From Methylomonas rhizoryzae (GTDB taxonomy: Bacteria; Pseudomonadota; Gammaproteobacteria; Methylococcales; Methylomonadaceae), in the NCBI RefSeq assembly GCF_008632455.1, contig NZ_CP043929.1:2480001-2544000 (forward strand): 64,000 nucleotides of DNA. Reading direction: 5' to 3'. The notes beneath the pieces were generated by a model. It saw only the letters and a program-made list of their open reading frames with translations, ran no database searches and had not been told where the DNA came from. The position numbers and the translations under genes are program-made. Of this stretch, positions 27,606 through 36,534 are shown piece by piece. Position 1 is the stretch's first letter. Each line of letters starts with the position of its first letter.

Positions 27606-27735
27606 TTAAGCCAATATGATGTATTCCAGCCTCCAATCTTGGATTTTCAACCCCTCAAGTGGGTAAAAAAGCCCGGTCATTGGTAACCAATACAGCATCA
27701 ACGGCTATTGCGTAGGCTGCAATCGGCAAGTCCAT
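27606..27735 (-). pseudogene. vapC toxin C-terminal remnant (frameshifted)
   Basis: Reading the minus strand from 27735 gives MDLPIAAYAIAVDAVLVTND then RAF. This is the end of a VapC PIN domain, whose family pattern is D-x-x-IAAHALAxxxxLVTNNxxxF. After a frame change the normal VapC ending GLKIQDWRLE is found. The first 80-100 residues, with the PIN acidic residues, are missing, so the toxin is dead. It directly follows the truncated antitoxin below. Confidence 0.7.
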
Positions 27736-27791
27736 ACTAGGCTAAGGAAATCGGCGGGTATGCAGGGCCCCAGCGCCGCGAAAAAATCGCT

Positions 27792-27938
27792 TTAATCCGC
27801 CGGTTTAGGCGACAAGATTACATCGCCGGTCTCCGGGTCTTTACGGATGAAAACTTCCTGGGTTTCGAAGCGAAACGCCGCCGGTAGTCGAACGGCTTGG
27901 CTGCGGCCATTGTTGAACAAATTAGCGATTTGGCACAT
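27792..27938 (-). pseudogene. vapB antitoxin, interrupted by a stop codon
   Basis: 48 codons from ATG 27938: MCQIANLFNNGRSQAVRLPA, then AFRFETQEVFIRKDPETGDV and ILSPKPAD. This is the AbrB/SpoVT-like DNA-binding half of a VapB antitoxin (NGRSQAVRLP is diagnostic). A TAA follows at the position where the family normally has Trp. The same frame continues SDFFAALGP and IPADFLS, the usual VapB tail, so the stop is a mutation. The DNA-binding part could still be made and bind its old operator. Confidence 0.75.
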
Positions 27939-27968
27939 GGTGGCTCCAAGAATATAGTCATCACGCTT

Positions 27969-28038
27969 CAAATTTCGGTTTTGCTTCCCTCACCCCATCC
28001 CTCTCCCGGAGGACGAGGAGCGGAGGTACCGAAATTTG
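27969..28038. repeat. MITE-like element with 11-bp terminal inverted repeats
   Basis: CAAATTTCGGT (27969-27979) and ACCGAAATTTG (28028-28038) flank about 48 bp that include CCCTCACCCCATCCCTCTCC. That interior resembles a widely dispersed intergenic repeat of Gram-negative genomes. It lies just upstream of the vapB remnant. Its small size and perfect ends suggest a non-autonomous element or a dispersed palindrome. Confidence 0.5.
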
Positions 28039-28204
28039 TAGCTGATGTAGACGACACAATTATTCAAGCCGGTTTTTAACCACGAATTACAAAAAATGCC
28101 GGTCATTCCGGGCGGATGGTTGTGCGCAGGCGAGAAATACGATACCTCTCGTCTTGCAAGCTTTCAATCAAGGCCGGACAGGTGCCGGAGCTAACTTCCT
28201 GCTA

Positions 28205-29320
28205 CTACCGGGTCTTGTTACCCATATAAGCAATGCCGAACGGATTCAAGCCGACATGTATGGTGTGCAGGTATTTGGGACTGGCGGGATCGCGGATGTC
28301 GTACACCGTCACCACTCCGCTGATTTCGCCGGGATCGTGGCCGGAATGAGATATGTACAATTTGCTGTCGTTTTTGGTGATCGCGATATTGTGCGGCACG
28401 TCTTCGTCGGTTTCTTCCGAGCCTTCCCCGGTATCGGTTTTGCCGATCACTGTATTGCCGGTCACGCCGATCGCCTGCAAGCCGTCCACGCCCTTGCCGG
28501 TGATGTTGGTGGTGAAAAAGGTCTTGTCGCTATGGGTCCAGCCCGTTCCGTGGGCGTTGGGAACGTCGATAGGATCGTGCAAGGGCTTCAAATCCTTGGT
28601 ATTCAACACGTAAACCTTGCTGTTGGTTTGGCAGGCCACATACACCACGGATTTTTTCCAACCTATGCCGACGTGCGGATCGCCGCCGACCTCGGCTTGG
28701 TGGGTCAATTTGCGTTTCTTGGTATCGTAGCGCAGCACGTAACCTTTGCCGTCGCTGGTACCCAGCACGGTGACCAGGGCGAACTTGCCTTTGTTGTCGA
28801 TGGCGATGTCGTGCGGTTTGCCGCCCAAATCGATCAGCGTTTGCGGAATATTAAAAGTATCCAGCGTCGCCAGGGTTTTCGGTTTCAGTACCGAAATGGT
28901 TTTATCGATGTCGTTGACGGCCCACAACTGCTTGCCGTTGGGATCCACCCACATATGGAAAGCCCCCTTTCCTACCGGCACCGAATCCAGCAACTCAAAG
29001 GTCTTTGCATCCAGCATGGTCACCGCGCTGTTGGTTCTATCGTTGACGTAGATGCGGTTCAGCTTGGGCACGTAACTGACGTACATGGGATCGGGCGGCC
29101 GAAAACCCGGTACCGCCAGCGAAACCGTGTCCGTCACCATATCGGTTGCGACGTCGATTACGGTCAAGGTGCCCGAGGTTCGGTTGGTTACCAAGATCTT
29201 GCCGGTATCGGTGGGATCGGCGGCGAATACGGGCCCACTAGCCAGACTAGCGCACAGCGAGCCAATAACAGCCGACTGCCGCGCCAATCGTGGCAGCTGA
29301 ATGACAGTTTCGATTTTCAT
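28205..29320 (-). CDS. Secreted YVTN-type beta-propeller protein
   Basis: 371 aa with a signal peptide ending near SLASGPVFA. It has repeated blades of the YVTN/surface-layer propeller kind: GTLTVIDVATDMVTDTVSL, NSAVTMLDAKTFELLDSVPV, KTISVLKPKTLATLDTF, KVYVLNTKDL and GVVTVYDIRD, each with the strand-turn-strand pattern. The ribosome site GAGGGAAA precedes the ATG. It lies 65 bp after the second multiheme cytochrome gene on the same strand, probably in one operon. Such propellers often serve as binding or scaffold proteins and some bind cofactors. No heme or PQQ motif was seen, so a partner role to the cytochrome is inferred. Confidence 0.85.
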   Translation of the reverse strand: MKIETVIQLPRLARQSAVIGSLCASLASGPVFAADPTDTGKILVTNRTSGTLTVIDVATDMVTDTVSLAVPGFRPPDPMYVSYVPKLNRIYVNDRTNSAVTMLDAKTFELLDSVPVGKGAFHMWVDPNGKQLWAVNDIDKTISVLKPKTLATLDTFNIPQTLIDLGGKPHDIAIDNKGKFALVTVLGTSDGKGYVLRYDTKKRKLTHQAEVGGDPHVGIGWKKSVVYVACQTNSKVYVLNTKDLKPLHDPIDVPNAHGTGWTHSDKTFFTTNITGKGVDGLQAIGVTGNTVIGKTDTGEGSEETDEDVPHNIAITKNDSKLYISHSGHDPGEISGVVTVYDIRDPASPKYLHTIHVGLNPFGIAYMGNKTR

Positions 29321-29385
29321 AGTTGGTTTCCCTCGGTTGACTAATGGATTCCGCCGCCGGGCGGCGGAATCGGCTGGGCACTCGT

Positions 29386-32300
29386 TTACTTTTGAAAGCT
29401 TTGTTCCAGGCTATGGCATACATCGCAGCCGATATATTGGCCGGCTTTGATGGACACCGGTTTGCCTTTGCCGTTGCTGAAGCGTCTATCCACGGCTGCT
29501 TTCGACAAGCGGGTACCCTTGTGGTCGGCCCCGTGACAGGCGGCGCATTGATCGCTCTCCGCGCCCATGCCCGGTTTTTTGGCGAATTGATTGTGATAAC
29601 CGCCGTCATGGCCGCTGCCTTGAGTGTCTTGCCACCAATAGGGGTCGTTGACCGGGTGCATGTTGTGCGGGCCGGCCAAGATGCCGGTGCCGTAACGCAC
29701 CCCGTCCACCGCGCCGGTTTTGAATGCGTCGTCGCTATGGCAGACGTTACACTCCAAAATCGTGCCGGTATGCCCTTGCAGTTGCAAGGCCGTGACGTTG
29801 TCGTTGGCGTAGGGACTAGGATTAGGCCAGGTAGCGTGGGTCGGTCCGTGGCAGCTTGCGCAAGGCAAGGCGCCGTGACGATCCACGCTGTTGCGGAACA
29901 GGCCGCGTTCGCAAACGTTGTTGCCCGCGCTCAAAGTGTCCGTATAAGTGCCCAACGGACAGGCTTGGCCGTCCTCGCTGACCTCCACGGGATGGTACCC
30001 GCCGACGCTGCTGAGCTTGGGGGTCAAATTCTCGGCAAACCGTTCGTTTTTCGCCTCCAGGATGACGAATTTACCGGTGGTCATATCGTAGCTGCGCCGC
30101 AGTACCGGTTCGTCGCCGTTGCCGGTATGGCAGGAGGCGCAGCTCGGCAAGCCGTCCCGATACGGGTGTCTGGGATATTCGTCGAATTTAATAGGCAGGT
30201 TGTTATCCGGCGGATTTTCCGAGGTCGACCGGGATACCATGGCGCTGGCCCCGGCCTGCACCACCATGTCGCCGTGGCAATCGATACAGTTGACGCCCGC
30301 CGCCGCCATCACGTCGCGTTGGTATTTGTCGCGCTTGCCCTGATGACAAAACAAACAACTACCTTCCGGGGTGCCGGCATCTTTAACCTGAAACAGTAGC
30401 GGATGAGCCGAATCGAGTTTTTGGGTCAAATCGGCCATTTTGAAGCCGCCGCTGACCGGCAAACGTTCCAAACTCCCGGTGTAATCGGCGTTTAACGTTC
30501 CCAACATGCGGCCGTGGGTGTTGTGCAAGGAATTCGAATATTCCGGACAGGAACCGCCGCCGGCCGATACCCAATCCGCCTGCATCGGCTCCCAATTCTC
30601 GTTGACTTTAGGGTCGGAGCGGTGGCAGAAATTGCCGCAAGCATCTTGGGTGCCGTTAGTCGCCGGCCGGCCCATGATGGTCCAGCCGGGCCAGGCCGCC
30701 TCGCTCATCCAGGACGGAGGATCGTTCAAGCCGCGCGCAAAGGAATAAGTGAAATCGTGCAGCAAGGCGATATTGCGCATGGCCGCCTGCTCGATCACGT
30801 CGCGTTCGTCCTTACGTTGAGCATCCAAATCCTCCGGTTTGACGAAGGTCGGGATCTTGATTGCGAATCCTTTGTATTTGGCCAGCTCACTGCCTTCCGC
30901 GGCATTGGCTACGTCTTGGCGCAGCTGGTCGTAAAAGGCTTGGTCGGCACCGATTTTGCCGTAGCTATGACAATCGGCGCAGTTGAATTCGGTACTGACG
31001 CCGACCACGGCGTCGCCTGTCGCCAATACCTTGCCGTTCGCTTCCGCCTGTACCCGCATCAGAGGATAGGGATTGTGCCGGCCTTGATCGTCGGTCGGAA
31101 ACAACACGATGCCGTCGGCTTCGAACACGTTGCGCTCGGCGTCGAATACGTTGAAAGCCTGCGGATCGTTGGCGTGATAAGGATTAACGATGCCCGGCAT
31201 GGCCACACCGGTCGGCTGCAGATAGCCTAACCACGTCTGTACCTCGCCTTCCCAAATCGAATAGGCGGTGCCGTCGTAATAACGCTGCCCTTCGTCCGGC
31301 AAAATTTCGTATGCGCCGAAGGTGTTGGCATCGCTGTCGGGATCGAACTGGTTGAATTGGCCGAAACTGCAAGTTGCCGAGTTAATCACGTGGCCCGTGC
31401 CTTTCACCGTACCCAAAAGCTTGCCGCGTTCGGTCGGTTCGCCGTATACGCCTTGGTTGCCGCCGGTAAATTCGCACGGATCGTAAAAATCGGATTTTTT
31501 GATTGTCGCCTGCGCATAACGGCTACCCACCGGATAGTTCTGGCTGGTCGAATTGATGGATCCGGCGCCCACCGGGTCGGCCGGGTTCGAGGCCGCCGAG
31601 AAGCGCACCTGCACATCGGTTTGCGACATGAACACCGGTTTGTCGCCGCCGACCGAGCCTTTTTTCAGCACGACCGCGTCCAGCCAGTTGATCGGGTACA
31701 TTTGCGGCATGCCCTTGTAGCTTAGGTCGTGGAATTCCATGCTGAACGGCGTGAACGGCAAAACCACGTAGCCGTCGCCGGCAATGCCGTTGCCGACTTG
31801 CGTCTGCTCGGCGACTTTGGCCGGAATGTCCGGCGGCGAGCCGGCGGTAATCAATACGCGGTCCGAACAGCGGGCGCCGCTGATGTCGGATGCGGTAAAG
31901 GTCACCCAGAACCGGGCATCGCGTGCCAGATTAAAGCTGACCGGCCCGGTTTCCTTGCCGGTGGGACGCGCGTCCGCCGCGCCGCCGAAATCCCATTCGT
32001 AGCGCAAATACGCGCTTCTGGCCCGTTTCACATCGCCGATAAAACTCAAAGTGGCGCCGTTGGCTATGACCTGGTCATTCGCCGGCCGGATGATTTGGCA
32101 TAGCGGCGGCGCGTCACGCCCTTTGCACCCGGTTGCACCCTTTACCGGCTTGACCAGCGCTTTTCCGCCCGATTCCACCCGCACCCGGCACGGCAGAGCC
32201 GGCAAATCTTCCAGCAATAACTCGGCTTTGCCGCTAGCGGTAGTCGACCGGGCGATTTCCTGATTCATGTAATCGTCGTAAACGACCACTTGGCTATCGT

Positions 32301-32454
32301 TGCTCTTGATCGAAAGCTTGAGAGCGCCGGCGACGTTAACCGCCTTGACCGCTTTAGGCTTGGCGAAAGCGGTTTCGGCCGCGCAGAGCATCCCTAGCAG
32401 AATGAATAGCGGCCCCATTACTTTCATCGGTAGCGGCAAATATACGGTATGCAA
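29386..32454 (-). CDS. Large multiheme c-type cytochrome (MHC2), TTG start
   Basis: 1022 aa. The TTG at 32454 is chosen because AAGGGAG lies 6 bp before it; the next ATG (32427) has no ribosome site. The signal peptide runs to about AAETAFA. The N-terminal half is beta-rich, with a possible PKD-like segment (LRYEWDFGGAADA). Eight CXXCH motifs: residues about 492, 700, 723, 772, 865, 902, 970, 1010. One CX3CH (CGNFCH) is at 606. The order and local spacings match MHC1: 700/723 with 872/895, 865/902 with 1047/1084, 970/1010 with 1184/1224. It likely acts in periplasmic or surface electron transfer with the downstream YVTN protein. Confidence 0.88.
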   Translation of the reverse strand: MHTVYLPLPMKVMGPLFILLGMLCAAETAFAKPKAVKAVNVAGALKLSIKSNDSQVVVYDDYMNQEIARSTTASGKAELLLEDLPALPCRVRVESGGKALVKPVKGATGCKGRDAPPLCQIIRPANDQVIANGATLSFIGDVKRARSAYLRYEWDFGGAADARPTGKETGPVSFNLARDARFWVTFTASDISGARCSDRVLITAGSPPDIPAKVAEQTQVGNGIAGDGYVVLPFTPFSMEFHDLSYKGMPQMYPINWLDAVVLKKGSVGGDKPVFMSQTDVQVRFSAASNPADPVGAGSINSTSQNYPVGSRYAQATIKKSDFYDPCEFTGGNQGVYGEPTERGKLLGTVKGTGHVINSATCSFGQFNQFDPDSDANTFGAYEILPDEGQRYYDGTAYSIWEGEVQTWLGYLQPTGVAMPGIVNPYHANDPQAFNVFDAERNVFEADGIVLFPTDDQGRHNPYPLMRVQAEANGKVLATGDAVVGVSTEFNCADCHSYGKIGADQAFYDQLRQDVANAAEGSELAKYKGFAIKIPTFVKPEDLDAQRKDERDVIEQAAMRNIALLHDFTYSFARGLNDPPSWMSEAAWPGWTIMGRPATNGTQDACGNFCHRSDPKVNENWEPMQADWVSAGGGSCPEYSNSLHNTHGRMLGTLNADYTGSLERLPVSGGFKMADLTQKLDSAHPLLFQVKDAGTPEGSCLFCHQGKRDKYQRDVMAAAGVNCIDCHGDMVVQAGASAMVSRSTSENPPDNNLPIKFDEYPRHPYRDGLPSCASCHTGNGDEPVLRRSYDMTTGKFVILEAKNERFAENLTPKLSSVGGYHPVEVSEDGQACPLGTYTDTLSAGNNVCERGLFRNSVDRHGALPCASCHGPTHATWPNPSPYANDNVTALQLQGHTGTILECNVCHSDDAFKTGAVDGVRYGTGILAGPHNMHPVNDPYWWQDTQGSGHDGGYHNQFAKKPGMGAESDQCAACHGADHKGTRLSKAAVDRRFSNGKGKPVSIKAGQYIGCDVCHSLEQSFQK

Positions 32455-32817
32455 TTCGATCTCCCTTGCGGATTAACTTAAACGAAGTTAGCTTGCTGAT
32501 TTTCTAAGTGACCACACCTGCCGACGGTGGCCGCATCCGGGTATTTGAGTTGCAAAGCAAACAGCGGACCATGACTCAAGAAACGCGTTAGTTCTCTGCA
32601 GTTTGTCGGGATAAACCGAGTTACAAACATTCTCCGGCCGGCATACGGCGATTATTAAATTGCGGGATATAACTCAGCACACCAAGGGATATGACGCAAA
32701 CTCGGCTATCGAAGTCAGGATTCGGCCGTGTACCGCTGCATCGATTGCCGATGCTCTTTAAATGGTCCACATATTGCTGTCGCTATAAGACTCACTAGAT
32801 CACCTAGCCCCGCTTTT
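32455..32817. other. Divergent control region, cytochrome and haloperoxidase operons
   Basis: 363 bp, moderately AT-rich, holding the promoters of two operons that point away from each other. No convincing palindrome or known operator was found. Confidence 0.4.
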
Positions 32818-35445
32818 ATGCACAGCCCACTCATTTCGTCCTGCTACCCCGCCCCGCAAATCCCGGGTAAATTTTTGTTTGCCGTTGGCTTTATTTGTCT
32901 GATCTTCAGCCTATCGACCCAGTCGGTTTGGGCCATGGAAAAGAGCCAAAAGCAATGCTTTTCGGCCTTGCAAGCGGCCCATGCCAAGGTGTTCAGACTG
33001 GCCGGAAATCATGCGGCCGCGTGTTTGAAGAAAAGCCAACGCAGCGGTGCCGATCCGGAAAGCTGTTTATCCAGTCCGACTAAGGCCTTGCGTAAGGCGC
33101 AAATGCATACCGAAGCGGTATTGGCGAATAAATGCGAACTGTTGCCGGAAATAGGCCCGAATAGCAGCGAAGCCATCAACGCCACGACTAACTTGCTCAA
33201 GCAACTATTCGGCGACGACTTGAATTCCGCACTGGCGACGGCAACCGATAGCGCCGGGGAAAAATGCCGCAATGCGGCGGCACAAACCCTGAATCAATTG
33301 CAAAAATTGGAATTTGCCGATTATTTACGGCGTAGCGCCAAGAGCCTGAAGAAAAATCGGATGGAATCCAGCGAAGACTTGGCGGCCTGTCTGGAAACAA
33401 CCTCAGTTGCGCTGAACAAAGCCCGCAACAAGGCGGTCGCCAAGCTGACCAAGGCTTGCGAAGGCGTCGATCTGGCCGACGCACTTCCCGGCCGTTGCGC
33501 CTCAGCGCAAAACGCGGAGGCCTTCGCCCAATGCGTGGTAGGAGAAGCCCATTGCGGCTTGAGCGAGCGCTTGAATCTTTCCGACAATCTGCAAGTCAGC
33601 GGCCATACCTTCCAAAACGGCGTCGCCAGCCATTATTGCGGGGTCAAGCCGGAATCGGCATTCAGCATAGCCAGACAATGGAACGAAGAAAATCTGGCGG
33701 CCATCCGCATCGATACGCCGCGCCCGCCGGTACACGCCCGCAACCTGTTTCATCTGTCGGCCGCCATGTACGACGCCTGGGCAGCTTACGACGACATCGG
33801 CAAAGGCTATTTCGTCGACGAACGCATCGTATCGGACACGCCGCAACAAGACCGGGAAATAGCCATCAGCTTCGCCGCTTACCGGATACTGGCGGCCCGT
33901 TACTCGTCCCCTTTAGCCTTGGGTTACGCCACGTCGCAACAGCGATTCGCCGCCTTGATGAGTCGCTTGGGCTTGGATCCCGCTTATACCGACAGTCAAG
34001 CAAACAACCCGGCCGCGGTCGGCAACCGCATCGCCGCACGCATATTGGCCGCAGGCATGGAAGACGGTTCGAATCAAGCCGGCAATTACAGCGACTCCGG
34101 TTACCAAGCGGTCAACAAACCGTTGATCGTCAAAGAACCGGACATTTTCCTCACCGATGCGAGCGACCCTGCTTATCAGTTGAATCCTAACCGCTGGCAA
34201 CCCTTGGCACTGGATAAAACCGTGACCCAAAACGGCATCCCGCTACCGGACAAAATCCAGACCTTCATCGGTTCGCAGTGGGGCGCCGTCAGCCCGTTCG
34301 CCAGCCAAAACGCCGGCGAGGAGCTGAACAAGCAGGATTATGGGCGGCCGCCGTTGCTGGGAACCGATAGCGACAGCGAATACAAACGACAGGCTTTACA
34401 AGTTGTACGCATGTCCGGTTACTTAAGCCCCGACGACGATACCACCATCGACATCTCCCCGGCTGCCCTAGGCAACAACGCCTTGGGCAGCAACGACGGC
34501 CATGGTTACGCCAAAAATCCGGTCACCGGCCAAGCTTATGCACCGCAAATCGTCAAACGTGGCGACTTCGGCCGGGTATTGGCGGAATACTGGGCCGACG
34601 GCCCAACTTCGGAAACGCCGCCCGGACATTGGAATTTGATTGCCAACCAAGTAGCCGATACCGCCGGCTTCACTCATCGATTCGCCGGGCAAGGACCTAG
34701 TTTGGACCGCCTGGAATGGGACGTAAAAACCTATTTCGCCTTAAACGGCGCCACCCACGACGCCGCCATCGCTTCCTGGGGCGCCAAACGCATTTACGAT
34801 AGCGCCCGTCCCATCACCATGATTCGCTATATGGCAAAGTTAGGCCAATCTTCCGATGCCACCCTACCCTCCTACCATCCGCAGGGCATACCGCTGGAAG
34901 ACGGCCTGGTGGAATTAATCAGCGCCGAATCGGCCGCCAGCGGCCAACGCCACGCGCATTTGCTAACGGCCCAAGCCGGCGGAACGATCGGCGACATCGC
35001 CATTTTGGCCTGGCCGGGCAGCCCGGACGACATCCACAACCAATACAGCGGCGTCCGCTGGGTACTCGGCAAAGCCTGGGTACCTTATCAACGCAAGACC
35101 TTCGTTACCCCGGCTTTTCCGGGTTATTGCTCCGGCCACAGCACCTTCAGTCGGTCTGCGGCGGAAGTACTGACCGCCATTACCGGTAGCCCGTATTTTC
35201 CGGGCGGATTTGCGGAAACTGTATTTGCCAAAAACAGCTATCTCATCCACGAACAAGGCCCATCCGAGAACATCCGCTTGCAATGGGCGGGTTACTACGA
35301 CATGTCGGATCAAGCCGGTCAATCCCGCCTATGGGGTGGAATCCATATCGAAACGGACGACTTCGCCGGCCGTCTGGCCGGCAGCGTAATCGGCAAAGCC
35401 GCGTTTCGCAAAGCCCAGTCTTATTTCGACGGCAGCGCCCAATGA
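32818..35445 (+). CDS. Vanadium-dependent haloperoxidase family protein, Cys-helical N-terminus
   Basis: 875 aa from ATG 32818 (upstream frame open to 32728). The hydrophobic segment FLFAVGFICLIFSLSTQSVWA is a signal peptide. Residues about 40-260 form two similar Cys-containing helical modules (for example ESCLSSPTKALRKA and AACLETTSVALNKA). The C-terminal part is a vanadium haloperoxidase/PAP2-type domain with all vanadate ligands recognisable: K657 and R664 (KRIYDSARP), S772-G773-H774 (GYCSGHSTFS), R837 and H843 (SRLWGGIHIE). The K-R and R-H spacings equal those of fungal chloroperoxidase. It may oxidise halides with peroxide or act as a phosphatase. Its stop overlaps the next ATG (ATGA). 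Confidence 0.82.
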   Translation: MHSPLISSCYPAPQIPGKFLFAVGFICLIFSLSTQSVWAMEKSQKQCFSALQAAHAKVFRLAGNHAAACLKKSQRSGADPESCLSSPTKALRKAQMHTEAVLANKCELLPEIGPNSSEAINATTNLLKQLFGDDLNSALATATDSAGEKCRNAAAQTLNQLQKLEFADYLRRSAKSLKKNRMESSEDLAACLETTSVALNKARNKAVAKLTKACEGVDLADALPGRCASAQNAEAFAQCVVGEAHCGLSERLNLSDNLQVSGHTFQNGVASHYCGVKPESAFSIARQWNEENLAAIRIDTPRPPVHARNLFHLSAAMYDAWAAYDDIGKGYFVDERIVSDTPQQDREIAISFAAYRILAARYSSPLALGYATSQQRFAALMSRLGLDPAYTDSQANNPAAVGNRIAARILAAGMEDGSNQAGNYSDSGYQAVNKPLIVKEPDIFLTDASDPAYQLNPNRWQPLALDKTVTQNGIPLPDKIQTFIGSQWGAVSPFASQNAGEELNKQDYGRPPLLGTDSDSEYKRQALQVVRMSGYLSPDDDTTIDISPAALGNNALGSNDGHGYAKNPVTGQAYAPQIVKRGDFGRVLAEYWADGPTSETPPGHWNLIANQVADTAGFTHRFAGQGPSLDRLEWDVKTYFALNGATHDAAIASWGAKRIYDSARPITMIRYMAKLGQSSDATLPSYHPQGIPLEDGLVELISAESAASGQRHAHLLTAQAGGTIGDIAILAWPGSPDDIHNQYSGVRWVLGKAWVPYQRKTFVTPAFPGYCSGHSTFSRSAAEVLTAITGSPYFPGGFAETVFAKNSYLIHEQGPSENIRLQWAGYYDMSDQAGQSRLWGGIHIETDDFAGRLAGSVIGKAAFRKAQSYFDGSAQ

Positions 35446-36527
35446 ATATCAACCCCGGCCGAATAACAACGACCCGCCTGGCACCGTTAGGCTTAGCCCT
35501 ATGCTCTCAGTTAGCGAACGCGGCGCCTAGCCTGTTGCACAGTTTACAGCTTGGCCTGCAAACGGACACTCCGGTATACGATGCCGCCAGTAGAACCTAC
35601 CGGCAAAACGCCACCTTGAAAAACCTCTCGGATTCGGCGATAGCTGCGCCGATTTCCTGGGTACTGAAAAATACTTCGCCGCCCGCTACTTCCTTAGCCG
35701 TCACAGAGGCCGACGGGCAAACCATAGACGGCTACCCTTACCGTGTCGTCATGGAACAGGGCCAATTGGCTGCCGGTCAACAAATCGAGGTTTCGGTGAG
35801 TTTTGCAGCCACCCATCCGTTCAGCCCGGCGGCCACTCAAACGCTAACCCTTTTGGCCGGCAAGGTTTTTAAAAAACAATACACGCCGTCCGACCCATCC
35901 CACTTCAGCGTCAGTTACGACTTGGTCCGCTTGCCGGCGGGTAATCAGCGTCCCATCGCGGTTGCCAAAGCGGTGTGGGAAAACGGCATCGTCAGCTTGA
36001 ACGGCAACCTATCCTCCGATGCCAACAGCGGGCAAACCCTAAGCTATCGCTGGAGCTTATCCGCCATACCGACCGGCAGCGCTGCCGCCATCGAGCAGAC
36101 CGATGCCGCGCAAACCCGGTTTACCCCGGATCTGACAGGCGATTACGGCATCAGCTTACAAGTCAACGACGGCTACGAAGACAGCCTGATCGACACCATC
36201 ACCTTGACGGTCAGCGAAACCGGCGGCAGCGTCAGCAACCGTGCGCCTACTATCACCTCTACGGCCAACACCAGCGCTACCGGCACCCGCGCTTACAGCT
36301 ACGCGGTGCAGGCCAACGACCCGGACGGAGACGCTCTGACGTTCAGCTTAACGACCGCACCGTCCGGCATGAGCATAAACGCCGAAACCGGCCTGATCGG
36401 CTGGACGCCGATGCAACCGCATCACGACGGCGCTACCAGCCGGGTTGTGCTCAAGGTCAGCGACGGCAAAGGCGGCAACGCCAGCCAGAGTTTCGACATC
36501 GCCGTCAAGATTTGTACCTGCCTTTGA
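35442..36527 (+). CDS. Secreted Ig/PKD-like repeat protein
   Basis: 361 aa, translationally coupled to the haloperoxidase gene by a 4-bp overlap. Signal peptide LGLALCSQLANAA. Three beta-sandwich regions: an unrecognised N-terminal one (about 30-160), a PKD/Ig-like one at about 165-255 (LSSDANSGQTLSYRWSL, FTPDLTGDYGISLQVNDGY), and a cadherin/He-PIG-like one at about 262-355 (YAVQANDPDGDALTFSL, ETGLIGWTP, LKVSDGKGG). It ends in an odd CTCL. Probably a periplasmic or surface scaffold acting with the haloperoxidase. No enzymatic motif is seen. Confidence 0.8.
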   Translation: MNINPGRITTTRLAPLGLALCSQLANAAPSLLHSLQLGLQTDTPVYDAASRTYRQNATLKNLSDSAIAAPISWVLKNTSPPATSLAVTEADGQTIDGYPYRVVMEQGQLAAGQQIEVSVSFAATHPFSPAATQTLTLLAGKVFKKQYTPSDPSHFSVSYDLVRLPAGNQRPIAVAKAVWENGIVSLNGNLSSDANSGQTLSYRWSLSAIPTGSAAAIEQTDAAQTRFTPDLTGDYGISLQVNDGYEDSLIDTITLTVSETGGSVSNRAPTITSTANTSATGTRAYSYAVQANDPDGDALTFSLTTAPSGMSINAETGLIGWTPMQPHHDGATSRVVLKVSDGKGGNASQSFDIAVKICTCL

Positions 36528-36534
36528 TTTATCT

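Noticed and set aside
28154..29344. 396-codon plus-strand frame across the YVTN gene
   Set aside because: Shadow frame; the minus strand has a signal peptide, ribosome site and propeller repeats.
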